DNA from: Mariniphaga sediminis
GTDB taxonomy: Bacteria; Bacteroidota; Bacteroidia; Bacteroidales; Prolixibacteraceae
Length of the DNA: 64,000 nucleotides
Direction: 5' to 3'
NCBI RefSeq assembly: GCF_003573545.1
Contig: NZ_QWET01000003.1
Coordinates: 248,001-312,000 of the forward strand
The notes below the pieces were generated by a model. It was given only the letters and a program-made list of their open reading frames with translations, ran no database searches and was not told the DNA's origin. The translations under genes and the position numbers were made by a program. Of the stretch, positions 26,592-35,355 are shown piece by piece. Numbering within the stretch: the first letter of the stretch is position 1; each line of letters opens with the position of its first letter.

Positions 26592-28045
26592 TTCAAATTA
26601 TTTTGAGACGTAAGTTTGTTACTAACCTCATATTGTTGCTTTTCCTTAACCTGCTGGTGAAACCGTTTTGGATTTTTGGCATTGACCGAACCGTTCAAAA
26701 CCTGGTAGGCGATGAAAGTTACGGACTCTATTTTGCCCTGTTCAATTTTTCGATGATCCTGAACATGCTGCTTGATGTGGGAATTACCAGTTACAATAAT
26801 CGTAACATTGCCCGACATAACTATTTGCTTCCCAAACATCTGGGAAATATTGTAGGGTTGAAGCTGGTGCTGGCACTGGTTTATGCTGCTTTTAGCCTGA
26901 CGATTGCCGCTGTGATTGGGTACGACAAAATCCAGTTTCACCTGCTGTTCTTTCTTATTTTCAACCAGTTTCTTATTTCGTTCACCCTTTACCTGCGTTC
27001 CAATATTAGTGCGTTGCATCTGTTTCGTACCGACAGCCTCATTTCTGTGCTCGACCGTACCCTGATGATTATCATTTGCAGTGTTTTACTTTTTACCGAC
27101 GTTTTGGGAGGCCGGTTCAATATCCAATGGTTTGTTTATGCACAAACAATAGGATATGCTTTAACAACTTTTGTCACGTTTCTTGTCGTTTTACACAAAG
27201 CAGGAAAAATAAAGGTGCGGTTTGATCTGAAATTCTTTGTGGTTTTCCTTCGAAAGTCGTACCCATATGCCTTGCTTTTTTTGTTGATGGCCTTGTATAA
27301 CCGCATTGACTCTGTAATGCTGGAGCGTTTGTTGCCGGGAAAAGTGGGGCATGAGCAGGCCGGTATTTACGCGCAGGCATTTCGGTTGCTGGATGCCGTT
27401 TCCATGTTCGGAGTTCTTTTTGCGGGGCTGTTACTGCCTATTTTTTCAAAAATGATAAAGCAGAATGAACCCGTAGGGCAGATGGTAAAACTTTCTTATA
27501 CTCTGCTGATTGTTCCGGCCATCATCATTGCCGTTTCAAGTGTTTATTACGACCAGGAAATCATGTCGCTATTATATAAATCGAATACCGCTTACTCTTC
27601 AGACTTGCTGGGTATCCTGATGATTGGTTTTATTGGCATCGCCAATACATATATTTTCGGGTCGTTGCTTACCGCCAACGGCAGCCTGAAACAACTCAAC
27701 CTGATGGCTTTTGTGGGAATGCTACTAAATGTTACCCTGAATTTGATATTGATTCCCCGTTTCCAGGCCTACGGTTCGGCTTACGCTAGCCTTTCCACCC
27801 AACTTTTCACCGGTGGAGCCCAACTCATATTGGCACTTTCTGTTTTTAAATTAAAGCCTGGTATTTCTTATGTTTTCCGGCTTTTGGTATTTACTGGTGT
27901 GGTAATAGCACTGGCGGGTATTACCCATAATATGGTAAATTGGGTGTACGGGTATTTTCTGATGATTGCAGGTTCGTTAATATTTGCTTTTCTTATCAGG
28001 CTTATTAGTATAAAAGACATGTACAAAATAATTCTTTACGAATAG
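26588..28045 (+). CDS. Polysaccharide flippase (Wzx/MATE-like)
   Basis: The 485-residue product has about 12-14 membrane segments and is a MOP-superfamily oligosaccharide flippase. Typical parts are the N-terminal RRKFVTNLILLLFLNLLVKP, VGDESYGLYFALFNFS and NRIDSVMLERLLPG. It moves lipid-linked glycan units across the inner membrane. The start is taken as the TTG that overlaps the FkbM stop (TTGA); no ATG fits the expected N-terminus. The neighbours (GT4, FkbM) match this job. Confidence 0.9.
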   Translation: MIQIILRRKFVTNLILLLFLNLLVKPFWIFGIDRTVQNLVGDESYGLYFALFNFSMILNMLLDVGITSYNNRNIARHNYLLPKHLGNIVGLKLVLALVYAAFSLTIAAVIGYDKIQFHLLFFLIFNQFLISFTLYLRSNISALHLFRTDSLISVLDRTLMIIICSVLLFTDVLGGRFNIQWFVYAQTIGYALTTFVTFLVVLHKAGKIKVRFDLKFFVVFLRKSYPYALLFLLMALYNRIDSVMLERLLPGKVGHEQAGIYAQAFRLLDAVSMFGVLFAGLLLPIFSKMIKQNEPVGQMVKLSYTLLIVPAIIIAVSSVYYDQEIMSLLYKSNTAYSSDLLGILMIGFIGIANTYIFGSLLTANGSLKQLNLMAFVGMLLNVTLNLILIPRFQAYGSAYASLSTQLFTGGAQLILALSVFKLKPGISYVFRLLVFTGVVIALAGITHNMVNWVYGYFLMIAGSLIFAFLIRLISIKDMYKIILYE

Positions 28046-28047
28046 AA

Positions 28048-28680
28048 ATGGCCAACCCAACCATAGAAGAACTTCGGAATAGCGGGAAATATAAGCTGGT
28101 GGGCGAGTTGGAGCACCACCGGATAAAAGAGTTTGTTATGGACCAGTTAACCACTGAAAGCCGGTTGATTCGCTGGTTTATGGTTTACCAGGTTGTTATG
28201 AGTCTGGTGGGGTTGTTCTTTTTTACGCGGCCCCTTGTGCTGGCTATTCGCGGAGATATGCAGCCCCTGTTTTACCTGATAGCAGCTGTTATTTTTTCGT
28301 TTACTTTACTGGTGGTCATTCATGAATTGCTGCATGCCCTGGCTTTGAAGGTAACCGGTGCGCCCCGCATTCGAATTGGGGGGTACCTTAAAAAGTTTAT
28401 TTTTTATGCAGAGGCCGATCGCCATGTGTTAAACAGGGATCAGTTTGCATTGGTGGCACTTGCTCCGTTTGTGGTAGTAAAATTGATTACACTTACCGGT
28501 ATAATTTTTACTTTAGGCCAACCTGTATTCTATTTCTGGATTTTTGTGATGAGTGTCCACAGCCTCTTTTGTGCCGGCGATATTGGGATGCTATCGTTTT
28601 TTGACCGGTTTCCCGGTTCCGGGATTTACACATTCGATGTGAAAGAGGAAAAGCGGAGTTATTTCTACCGGAAGGTTTAG
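28048..28680 (+). CDS. DUF3267 putative membrane zinc metallopeptidase
   Basis: The 210-residue product has four membrane segments with an HELLH motif (92-96) in IHELLHALALKVTG, the zincin signature of DUF3267 proteins. Further conserved-looking parts are FALVALAPFVVV and VHSLFCAGDIGML, where a third metal ligand may lie. It follows the flippase gene after 2 bases, so it belongs to that operon. Its last bases overlap the 3' end of the convergent histidine kinase gene by four bases. The substrate is unknown. Confidence 0.82.
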   Translation: MANPTIEELRNSGKYKLVGELEHHRIKEFVMDQLTTESRLIRWFMVYQVVMSLVGLFFFTRPLVLAIRGDMQPLFYLIAAVIFSFTLLVVIHELLHALALKVTGAPRIRIGGYLKKFIFYAEADRHVLNRDQFALVALAPFVVVKLITLTGIIFTLGQPVFYFWIFVMSVHSLFCAGDIGMLSFFDRFPGSGIYTFDVKEEKRSYFYRKV

Positions 28681-30017
28681 AACTCCATCACGGCGGTTGT
28701 TTGTTTCCCGGGGTCAGAAATCATTTTCAGATTGCCTCCGTGCAGCAGCATAATTTGCCGGGAAAGACTGAGTCCGATTCCCGAACCCGATTCTTTGGTT
28801 GTAAAAAACGGAACAAAAATTTTGTCCATTAAATCTTCCGGAATACCGGGCCCGTTATCTGCCACAATAATATGGACATGCCCGTTTTCATGGATATCGC
28901 CTTTAAGGATTACTTTTCCTTCCGGATTGTTTTTTAATGCTTCCAGCGAGTTTTTAACCAGGTTGATCAGTACCTGGGAAATTTGTTTTTTGTCGGCAAA
29001 AATTTCCAAATCAGGTGGATGTAATTCGAGGCTGATGGTAATGTTTTCGCTGTTGGGGTCGGTATTAACAAGCGTAATTGTATTTTCAAAAAGCTGTTCA
29101 AGCCTCACCGGTTTTTTATCAGGAGGAGGAATGCGGGTGAGTTTTCGGTAGGTATCCACAAAGCTGATAAGTCCCGTACTTCGTTCGTTGATTACTTCAA
29201 GGCCTTTAATGGTGTTTCCAATTATTTTTGGGGAAGGAGTGTCCCCGTGAGCATCTTTGTAATAACCCAAAATGGTTTGCGAAAGCGAAGTGATGGGGGC
29301 AACGCTGTTCATAATTTCATGCGTTAACACTCTGATGAGTTTTATCCAGCTTTCCAACTCTTTGGTTTCCATTTCATTTTTAATGTCCTGAATGGCAACC
29401 AACTGGAATTTGTCCTGCGCTGTTTTAAAAAGGGTCGATTTTAGGGAAAGTTGAATCGTACCCGTTTTGCTGCTGTAATTTACCAGTTTTCTTTCGCCGG
29501 GTTTTAATTCTTTTATAGCAAAACCTAATTTTTTGTCTACTCTCTGCAACTGGTTAATGTGGGTCAGCGGATTGCAATTTAGTAAACTGCGGGCTGTAGT
29601 ATTTGATAAGAAAATATTGCCTTGTTCGTTGAAAGTAATAATCCCGATGGAAACGTGTTCCAGTATGGTTTTAAAATATTGTTCCTGTTTTTGTAGTTCA
29701 ATTTTAATGTTTTTAATCGATTTATTGACCTTGTTCAGGCTGATGTTGAGTTCATTTAGTGACTTATTTCCTGTGTTTGCCGGGAAGTTAAGGCTGGAGT
29801 CGTCATTTCTGACAGCATCAAAAAAGAAAGCGATTTGGCGGTTTGTCCGGTTCAGGTAACGAATAAGTTCTGTTACCTGGAAAACAAATATTACAGCCAG
29901 AAAAATGCCCAAAGCAGGTATCTCCCGGTCGAAAAATATCCAACCTGCTAATAGAGCAGAAACTGCGAGGAGGCAGCATCTGAGAATAATATTCAGGTAA
30001 AGGTTTTTGCTTCCCAT
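28677..30017 (-). CDS. Sensor histidine kinase (NtrB-like) of the efflux-locus two-component system
   Basis: The 446-residue kinase has two N-terminal membrane helices (about 8-27 and 34-50), a short linker, a PAS-like sensor (about 110-210), and a dimerisation domain with the phosphoacceptor His233 in VLTHEIMNSVAPI. The ATPase region shows QVLINLVKNSLEAL (N box), VADNGPGI (G1) and FFTTKESGSGIGLSLS (F/G2). It follows its regulator gene after 2 bases on the minus strand. Close partnership with a sigma-54 activator and the adjacent efflux genes suggests it senses envelope or compound stress. Confidence 0.93.
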   Translation of the reverse strand: MGSKNLYLNIILRCCLLAVSALLAGWIFFDREIPALGIFLAVIFVFQVTELIRYLNRTNRQIAFFFDAVRNDDSSLNFPANTGNKSLNELNISLNKVNKSIKNIKIELQKQEQYFKTILEHVSIGIITFNEQGNIFLSNTTARSLLNCNPLTHINQLQRVDKKLGFAIKELKPGERKLVNYSSKTGTIQLSLKSTLFKTAQDKFQLVAIQDIKNEMETKELESWIKLIRVLTHEIMNSVAPITSLSQTILGYYKDAHGDTPSPKIIGNTIKGLEVINERSTGLISFVDTYRKLTRIPPPDKKPVRLEQLFENTITLVNTDPNSENITISLELHPPDLEIFADKKQISQVLINLVKNSLEALKNNPEGKVILKGDIHENGHVHIIVADNGPGIPEDLMDKIFVPFFTTKESGSGIGLSLSRQIMLLHGGNLKMISDPGKQTTAVMEF

Positions 30018-30019
30018 TT

Positions 30020-31384
30020 TTACAGGTTGAATTTTTTCATTTTATTGTAAAGCGTTTGGCGTGTTATTCCAAGTTTCTCTGCGGCCGCTGATAAATTCTG
30101 TCCGTTTTTTTGCAATGCCCTCACAATCATTTTTTCTTCCATTTCCCCGATGGTGCCGTCAAAAATATCACTCATTCCATGGGGTGTCCGGTTAAAAAAG
30201 AAATCGTCGGGAGTCAACTCCTTTTTGTCTGAAAGAATCACTGCTTTTTCAATGGTGTGTTGCAATTCCCGTACATTGCCGGGCCAGCGGTAGTCTATCA
30301 GTTTAGACCAGCCTGCTTCGGAAATTACAGAGCACGGCTTTCGGTATTTGTTGCAGTATATTTTCAGAAAATATTCGGCAATGGCTTCAATGTCTTTTTT
30401 TCGTTCCCGAAGCGGTGGAATTTCGATTTGGATGGTATTGATTCGGTATAACAAATCCTCCCGGAAAGTTCCGGCTGCAACCATTTCGGTTACGTTGCGG
30501 TTGGTGGCACAAATCAACCGGATGTCCACAGGGACTGGCTTGTTACTTCCAATAGGCGTGACCTCCCTGTTTTGCAAAACCGATAAAAGTTTGGGTTGGA
30601 GGTGTAATGGGAGGTTCCCGATTTCATCAAGAAAAAGTGTGCCGCCATTTGCGTTTTCAATTTTTCCGGTGCGGTCTTCGCGGGCATCGGTAAACGCTCC
30701 TTTTTTGTGTCCGAAAAGTTCGCTTTCAAAAAGTGTTTCGCTAACAGCGCCCATGTCCACGCCTACCATTATTTCATCGGAACGTTTCGAATGGCGGTGC
30801 AGTTCACGGGCAATCAGTTCCTTGCCGGTGCCATTGTCGCCAGTGATTAGTACATTGGCATCGGTTTTGGCCACCCTTCGCACCAGGTTTAGTACATGTA
30901 ACATTTGCGGCGACTGGGCAATAATAAAATGTTTTTCCCGGTTGATTTCGCTCTTTAATGCACTCTCCTTTTGCTTTAGTTTTTTAATCTCTTTTTTAGA
31001 CTGCTGAAGTTTGAGCACATTACGCAGAGTGGCCTTGAGTTTTTCGTTGTCCCAAGGTTTCAGAATAAAGTCGGCTGCCCCCTTTTTCAGGGCTTTCACC
31101 GCCAGTTCCACATCGCCGTATGCGGTAAAAAGTACCACCTCCATTTCGGGGCGTATTTCCCTGATTCGTGAAAGCCAGTATAATCCCTCGTTGCCGGTAT
31201 TAACACCTGCCGTAAAGTTCATGTCAAGGAGTACTAAATCATACAGGCCAGATTCGAGCAACGCAGGAAGCTGGTTGGGGTTGGTGATTGTTTTTACTTC
31301 GTCAAAATCATCCTGAAGCAACATTTCCAGAGCGCTTATGATGCTTTTGTTGTCGTCGACTATGAGTAATTTACCTTTGGTCAT
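30020..31384 (-). CDS. Sigma-54-dependent response regulator (NtrC family)
   Basis: I choose the ATG at 31384 (MTKGKLLIVDDN); the longer in-frame start would translate part of a REP-like hairpin. The 454-residue protein has a receiver domain with Asp54, an AAA+ domain with Walker A GDNGTGKE (182-189), the sigma-54-contacting loop as GAFTDA (229-234, the classic form being GAFTGA), and GGTLFLDEIG, then a Fis-type helix-turn-helix ending NLSAAAEKLGITRQTLYNKM. It sits beside tolC and its -24/-12 promoter, so it most likely activates that operon. Confidence 0.94.
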   Translation of the reverse strand: MTKGKLLIVDDNKSIISALEMLLQDDFDEVKTITNPNQLPALLESGLYDLVLLDMNFTAGVNTGNEGLYWLSRIREIRPEMEVVLFTAYGDVELAVKALKKGAADFILKPWDNEKLKATLRNVLKLQQSKKEIKKLKQKESALKSEINREKHFIIAQSPQMLHVLNLVRRVAKTDANVLITGDNGTGKELIARELHRHSKRSDEIMVGVDMGAVSETLFESELFGHKKGAFTDAREDRTGKIENANGGTLFLDEIGNLPLHLQPKLLSVLQNREVTPIGSNKPVPVDIRLICATNRNVTEMVAAGTFREDLLYRINTIQIEIPPLRERKKDIEAIAEYFLKIYCNKYRKPCSVISEAGWSKLIDYRWPGNVRELQHTIEKAVILSDKKELTPDDFFFNRTPHGMSDIFDGTIGEMEEKMIVRALQKNGQNLSAAAEKLGITRQTLYNKMKKFNL

Positions 31385-31390
31385 TTTACA

Positions 31391-31454
31391 TTTTTCTAAA
31401 AATGTGGCTAAAGCCAAATCAGCTTTCAGTTTATTTATCGGTTAAAACCGACGG
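31391..31454. repeat. REP-like element, left copy
   Basis: Two small palindromes, TGGCTAAAGCCA (31405-31416) and TCGGTTAAAACCGA (31438-31451), are separated by about 21 bases. The same pair in the same order recurs on the other side of the transposase-like gene at 32046-32096, and the upstream TTTTTCTAAA is shared as well. Confidence 0.85.
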
Positions 31455-31514
31455 CAATAATATTCTCCTTTTGCTCCATTTATTTCTGTTATATGCATTT
31501 TTTCTTCTATTGCC

Positions 31515-31566
31515 GTTGGCTTCAGCCAACGACTTAAAAGTCATTGAATGACTTTTGGCTTTAGCC
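31515..31566. repeat. REP-like hairpins at the 3' end of the RAYT gene
   Basis: GTTGGCTTCAGCCAAC (31515-31530) is a 7-bp palindrome, and 31536-31556 is a perfect 10-base inverted repeat with a single-base centre. The end TGGCTTTAGCC is the reverse complement of the hairpin in the flanking REP-like copies. Confidence 0.7.
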
Positions 31567-32013
31567 TCATTTATTATTCTTTGAAATATAGCTCCAACCA
31601 TATTTTTGCATAAACTCATCCACTTCCTCATTAAAAGACTTTGTACGATGGTGGCTCTCCTGATTATCAATATATTTTCTAACTGCCACAGCATGGCTTT
31701 CACTCACACTTACGGCCCAGTAATCATCCTGCCAGGAAAACTTTTGCGGAATCAAATTATTTTTATTTATCCAAAACGAAGATTCTCCTTTAATTAACTG
31801 GGCAATTTTGCTTATAGTCTGTTCTCTTCCAAGTGAAACAAGGCAGTGAAGGTGTTCTTTGTGTCCATTTACTGAATCAAGCCAGATTCCCTTTTCACGG
31901 GCATTTTCATAAATGTGAAAAAATACTTTCTTTCTAAGTTCTAATGAATTTAAAAAGGGTTTTTTGTATTTGGTTGAAAAAACCAGGTGCACCCAGATTT
32001 TTACCCAACTCAT
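31567..32013 (-). CDS. REP-associated tyrosine transposase (IS200/IS605 TnpA-like)
   Basis: From the ATG at 32013 the product has 148 residues and starts MSWVKIWVHLVFSTKYK, the typical opening of IS200-type Y1 transposases. The metal-binding HUH pair appears as HLH (54-56) in GHKEHLHCLV and the nucleophile is probably Tyr114 in VRKYIDNQ. These enzymes cut and join single-stranded DNA at hairpins. A longer start at 32058 would run through the flanking palindrome and is rejected. All expected catalytic residues are present, so it may be active. Confidence 0.88.
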   Translation of the reverse strand: MSWVKIWVHLVFSTKYKKPFLNSLELRKKVFFHIYENAREKGIWLDSVNGHKEHLHCLVSLGREQTISKIAQLIKGESSFWINKNNLIPQKFSWQDDYWAVSVSESHAVAVRKYIDNQESHHRTKSFNEEVDEFMQKYGWSYISKNNK

Positions 32014-32040
32014 AGGTTTTATGTTTTTGATTAATTTTTC

Positions 32041-32100
32041 TAAAGTGGCTAAAGCCAATTATTTTCTGCTGTTTCTATCCGTCGGTTAAAACCGACCGAC
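32041..32100. repeat. REP-like element, right copy
   Basis: TGGCTAAAGCCA (32046-32057) and GTCGGTTAAAACCGAC (32081-32096) repeat the two hairpins of the left copy in the same orientation. Confidence 0.85.
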
Positions 32101-32183
32101 TTTTATTTTTCATTGATATTTTATTCCTTTTTCTGTGATTGTTGTATTTCAAAAGTAGGAGAGAATCATCTTAAATCAAATAC

Positions 32184-32204
32184 TGTGTCAAAAAATTTTA
32201 CACA
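32184..32204. promoter_or_regulatory. Putative activator-binding palindrome upstream of tolC
   Basis: TGTGT and ACACA flank an A/T core of 11 bases (A run then T run), giving a nearly palindromic 21-base site about 85 bases before the -24 promoter element. The position fits an upstream activating site for the neighbouring NtrC-type regulator. Similar sites lie at 50081-50122. Confidence 0.5.
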
Positions 32205-32288
32205 ATTTGTCTATTTTTTTTACAAGCGACAGAATCAAAAGACTTTTTATTGTGTGTAATTGTTTGTTAGACAATTGTTTGTGTTTTT

Positions 32289-32303
32289 TGGCATTTGTTT
32301 AGC
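32289..32303 (+). promoter_or_regulatory. Sigma-54 (-24/-12) promoter of the efflux operon
   Basis: TGGCATTTGTTTAGC has GG and GC exactly 10 bases apart, the defining geometry of a sigma-54 promoter (TGGCAC-N5-TTGC). Transcription would begin about 12 bases later, roughly 15 bases before the tolC start codon. A sigma-54 activator is encoded next door, which supports the call. Confidence 0.75.
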
Positions 32304-32329
32304 GTATAAAAACGAGATTCAAAAGAAAA

Positions 32330-33688
32330 ATGGGAATGAATATCAAGATCGTCATACTTTTAACTACACTTTTCATTTTCGGCACTGAAATGTCTTTCGC
32401 ACAAAAACAATGGACGCTGGACGAATGCATTAACTATGCTCTTCAAAATAATCTTGAAATTGAATCACAGAGAATTACGACGAAAACATCGAAAGAAAAT
32501 TTTGAACAGTCGAAAAGAAACAGGCTTCCTCAAATCAATGCGGGTTCCGGATACAGCATAAATTTTGGTAAGTCGGTAGATCCCAATACAAACAGTGTGA
32601 CTTATAACAGTTTTGCATCAAACAGTTATTCCCTGCAAGGAGGTATTTCCCTGTTCGATGGTTTTGTTCGCAATAACCAGATTGCCTATTCCCGGTTTAT
32701 GCTTCTGGCCGGTATTGAAAATGAAAAGGTCGTGAAAATAGATATTGCGTTTGGGGTAATGAATGCATTTCATAATTCATTGTACTATAAAGGGCTACTG
32801 GATATTGTAAAGGAACAAAAAGCGCTTTCGGAGATGAACCTCGAAAAAATAGAAAAGCAGGCGGAAGTTGGCATTAGCGCCAAAACGGATATTCTGGAAA
32901 TTGAGGCCAGGCTGGCTGATGAAGAGCTGCTGGTAATCAGGACGCAAAATAATTTGAAGGCTTCAATTCTGGAATTAAAAAGGACGATGAATTTCCCGGC
33001 AAGTGAAGAACTGGAGCTAAAACAAATCAGCGATATCGATTTTATTGAAGCGACAGTTTTTGAGAATGCAGACACGGTGTATTCGATGGCCCTGGAACAC
33101 CTTCCGTCGTTAAAAGCAAAACATCAGCAACTGATGGCTGTTGAAAGATCGCTTTCCATTGCAAAGGGCTCACTTTACCCATCGCTTTCGCTTTCAGGAG
33201 GGTACTATACCGGTTTTCACGAAACCCGTACCGATGACCAGGGGAATACCATTTCATTCAGGGATCAGATAAAAAACAATGCTTCACAGTCGATAAGTCT
33301 TTCGCTTTCCATCCCCATATTTAGTCGGTGGAACAGCCGATCGGCGATCAAGATTAATAAGTTGGAGTTGGAGAAAGAAAAAGTGGAGTTGGAGAACTTC
33401 AAAAATCAATTGTATTACGAGATAGAATCTTATTGCCAGGAGCTATCGGCTGTTTCAGCAGAATACCTTCAGGCAAAAAAACAAACGGAATCGAACTGGC
33501 TGGCGTATGAAGTGGCACAAAAGAAAAAAGAACAGGGGCTGTTCAATGTTATTGACTTTTATACCAGTAAGAACCTGCTCTCGAATGCTTTGGGAGAATT
33601 GTTGCGTACAAAAATGGAATACCTTGTAAAACGAAAAACCATCGACTTTTACATGGGAAAACCGGTATTTAAAAATGTAACGGAGTGA
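32330..33688 (+). CDS. TolC family outer membrane efflux protein
   Basis: The 452-residue protein has a signal peptide (cleavage near MSFAQKQ) and the TolC layout: QWTLDECINYALQNNLEIE opening, and two internal repeats of long coiled-coil helices with short barrel strands (for example SYSLQGGISLFDG and SQSISLSLSIPIFS). TolC proteins form the outer-membrane exit duct of tripartite pumps. It is the first gene behind the -24/-12 promoter and is followed by the membrane-fusion protein, so this is the outer channel of the MacAB-like system. Confidence 0.93.
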   Translation: MGMNIKIVILLTTLFIFGTEMSFAQKQWTLDECINYALQNNLEIESQRITTKTSKENFEQSKRNRLPQINAGSGYSINFGKSVDPNTNSVTYNSFASNSYSLQGGISLFDGFVRNNQIAYSRFMLLAGIENEKVVKIDIAFGVMNAFHNSLYYKGLLDIVKEQKALSEMNLEKIEKQAEVGISAKTDILEIEARLADEELLVIRTQNNLKASILELKRTMNFPASEELELKQISDIDFIEATVFENADTVYSMALEHLPSLKAKHQQLMAVERSLSIAKGSLYPSLSLSGGYYTGFHETRTDDQGNTISFRDQIKNNASQSISLSLSIPIFSRWNSRSAIKINKLELEKEKVELENFKNQLYYEIESYCQELSAVSAEYLQAKKQTESNWLAYEVAQKKKEQGLFNVIDFYTSKNLLSNALGELLRTKMEYLVKRKTIDFYMGKPVFKNVTE

Positions 33689-33695
33689 TTGGGTG

Positions 33696-33714
33696 AAGCG
33701 ATTTGTAATCGCTT
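33696..33714. repeat. Short hairpin after tolC
   Basis: AAGCGATT and AATCGCTT form a perfect 8-bp stem with a 3-base loop, 8 bases after the tolC stop. There is no T run, so it may be a REP-like or mRNA-stabilising element within the operon rather than a terminator. Confidence 0.5.
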
Positions 33715-33816
33715 TATAAAAAATAGGTTTTAATGATTATATATGTTTTCAGTAATAGGTTGCTTTTCCCTTTATACATCGGGTTCATGTAACGTAAAAA
33801 CTTAAAAACAACGAAA

Positions 33817-35073
33817 ATGGGAATGGATAAAGCAATAGAAAAGAAAAAGGGTTTACGCAAGAAACATGTGTTCTACATCCTGGCGGGCGGGTTGTTTGTT
33901 GCCCTTATTTTGCAAATTATATTTGCTTCAGGCACGTCTACTCTCAAAGTGGAAAAGGACAAACTGACCATCGATGAAGTGAAGTACGGGCAGTTTAATG
34001 ACTACATTCGGGTAATTGGGAATGTGCAACCTATTACTACTATTTACCTTGATGCCGAAGAAGGAGGACGGGTAGAGGAACGGTTGATTGAAGAGGGAAC
34101 CATGGTTGAAAAGGGCGATGTTATTCTGAAACTCGAAAACAGCATGTTGTACCAGGACATTATGAACAGCGAATCGAGCCTGGCCCAGAAACAAAATATG
34201 CTCCGGCAAACCCGAATAAGTTTTGAGACGCAGCAGATAGAATCGAAAAGGCATCTGCTTAATTCCCATTTCGACATTCTCCGGAAAAAAAGGAACTATG
34301 AACAACAGAAAGCGTTGTATGCCGATGAATTGGTTGCGCAGGAAAACTATTTGCAAGCAAAAGAAGATTGCGAGTATGCGATTGAGATGCAGAAAATTAA
34401 TAAATTAAAGGCAAAACAGGATTCGTTGATCAGGGTTTCTGAAATGAAACAACTGGAGAGTGACCTGGAAAAGATGCAACTTATCCTGAAACTGGTGTAT
34501 GAACGACTGGATAAACTTAACGTAAAAGCACCGGTAGACGGCCAGTTGGGAATGCTCGATGCAGAAATAGGGCAGAGTATTGGCAGGGGACAGCGCATTG
34601 GGCAGATCAATGTTTTGACCAATTTTAAAATTGAAGCGCTGATTGATGAACATTACATTGACAGGGTGCGCCGCGAACTTGATGCTACTTTCGAGCGGCA
34701 GGATAAAGTTTTCGGGCTAATGGTAAAAAAAGTGTATCCGGAAGTGCGGGAAGGGCAGTTTAAGATTGACCTGGTTTTTACTGACGAACGGCCGGATAAC
34801 ATCCGCACCGGGCAAACGTATTACATCAATCTGCAACTTGGTCAGCCACAAAATTCGTTTTTGATAGCACGAGGGGGGTTTTTCCAATCTACCGGAGGGC
34901 AGTGGGTTTATGTGCTGGATGAGTCGGGAAATACCGCCACGAAGCGGATAATTCAGATCGGAAGGCAGAATCCAAATTATTATGAAGTGATTAGTGGCCT
35001 GCAAGAAGGGGAAAAAGTGGTAACTTCAAGCTATGAGTTATTTGGGGATAATGACAAGCTCGTTTTGCAATAA
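33817..35073 (+). CDS. Efflux membrane-fusion (periplasmic adaptor) protein, MacA/HlyD-like
   Basis: The 418-residue protein has one N-terminal membrane anchor (about 19-38), a lipoyl/barrel-sandwich half (TIYLDAEEGGRVEERLIEEGTMVEKGDVILKLEN), a long coiled coil (about 110-220), and the second lipoyl half (LNVKAPVDGQLGMLDAEIGQSIGRGQRIGQI), then beta-barrel domains. It bridges the inner-membrane ABC permease and TolC. It lies between the tolC and ATPase genes and is the only adaptor in the window, so all seven permeases would have to share it. Confidence 0.92.
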   Translation: MGMDKAIEKKKGLRKKHVFYILAGGLFVALILQIIFASGTSTLKVEKDKLTIDEVKYGQFNDYIRVIGNVQPITTIYLDAEEGGRVEERLIEEGTMVEKGDVILKLENSMLYQDIMNSESSLAQKQNMLRQTRISFETQQIESKRHLLNSHFDILRKKRNYEQQKALYADELVAQENYLQAKEDCEYAIEMQKINKLKAKQDSLIRVSEMKQLESDLEKMQLILKLVYERLDKLNVKAPVDGQLGMLDAEIGQSIGRGQRIGQINVLTNFKIEALIDEHYIDRVRRELDATFERQDKVFGLMVKKVYPEVREGQFKIDLVFTDERPDNIRTGQTYYINLQLGQPQNSFLIARGGFFQSTGGQWVYVLDESGNTATKRIIQIGRQNPNYYEVISGLQEGEKVVTSSYELFGDNDKLVLQ

Positions 35074-35355
35074 GGAGCAGAGGGGAAAGAGTGTGGAACA
35101 AGGGGTAAAGATGAGCGTGTGCGGAACAGAAGAAAATTAGAAAACTAAAAATAGGATATGAATCAATGGGGTAACTTTAGAGCAGTGCTTTTTTTACACT
35201 TTGCTCCATTCCATTGTAAAAAACTAAAGTTATGGCACATTTCAGAAAAACAGTTTTAACGAATATTAATTGAAAGCAAAATGTAGTTGGATTAGTGAGT
35301 TTTGCTTAACCGCCTGCTCTCTGCTCTTAACTCTTTGCTCTTAGCATTTTATAAT

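Larger units (their letters stand above)
31391..32100. mobile_element. REPtron-like unit: RAYT gene flanked by REP-like hairpins
   Basis: A Y1 (HUH) transposase-like gene is framed by direct copies of a two-hairpin repeat (31391-31454 and 32041-32100), with further hairpins at its 3' end. This is the layout of REP-associated tyrosine transposases. It occupies the gap between the sigma-54 regulator gene and the efflux operon. No target-site duplication can be judged, as such elements do not make one. Confidence 0.75.

Noticed and set aside
31385-31417. N-terminal extension of the response regulator (MALATFLEKCK)
   Set aside because: It is the translation of the flanking REP-like hairpin; the receiver domain begins properly at the ATG at 31384.
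35232-35250. TATGGCACATTTCAGAAA as a sigma-54 promoter for the first ATPase gene
   Set aside because: The -24 half TGGCAC is perfect but the bases 10 nt later are AA instead of GC, so the -12 element is missing.
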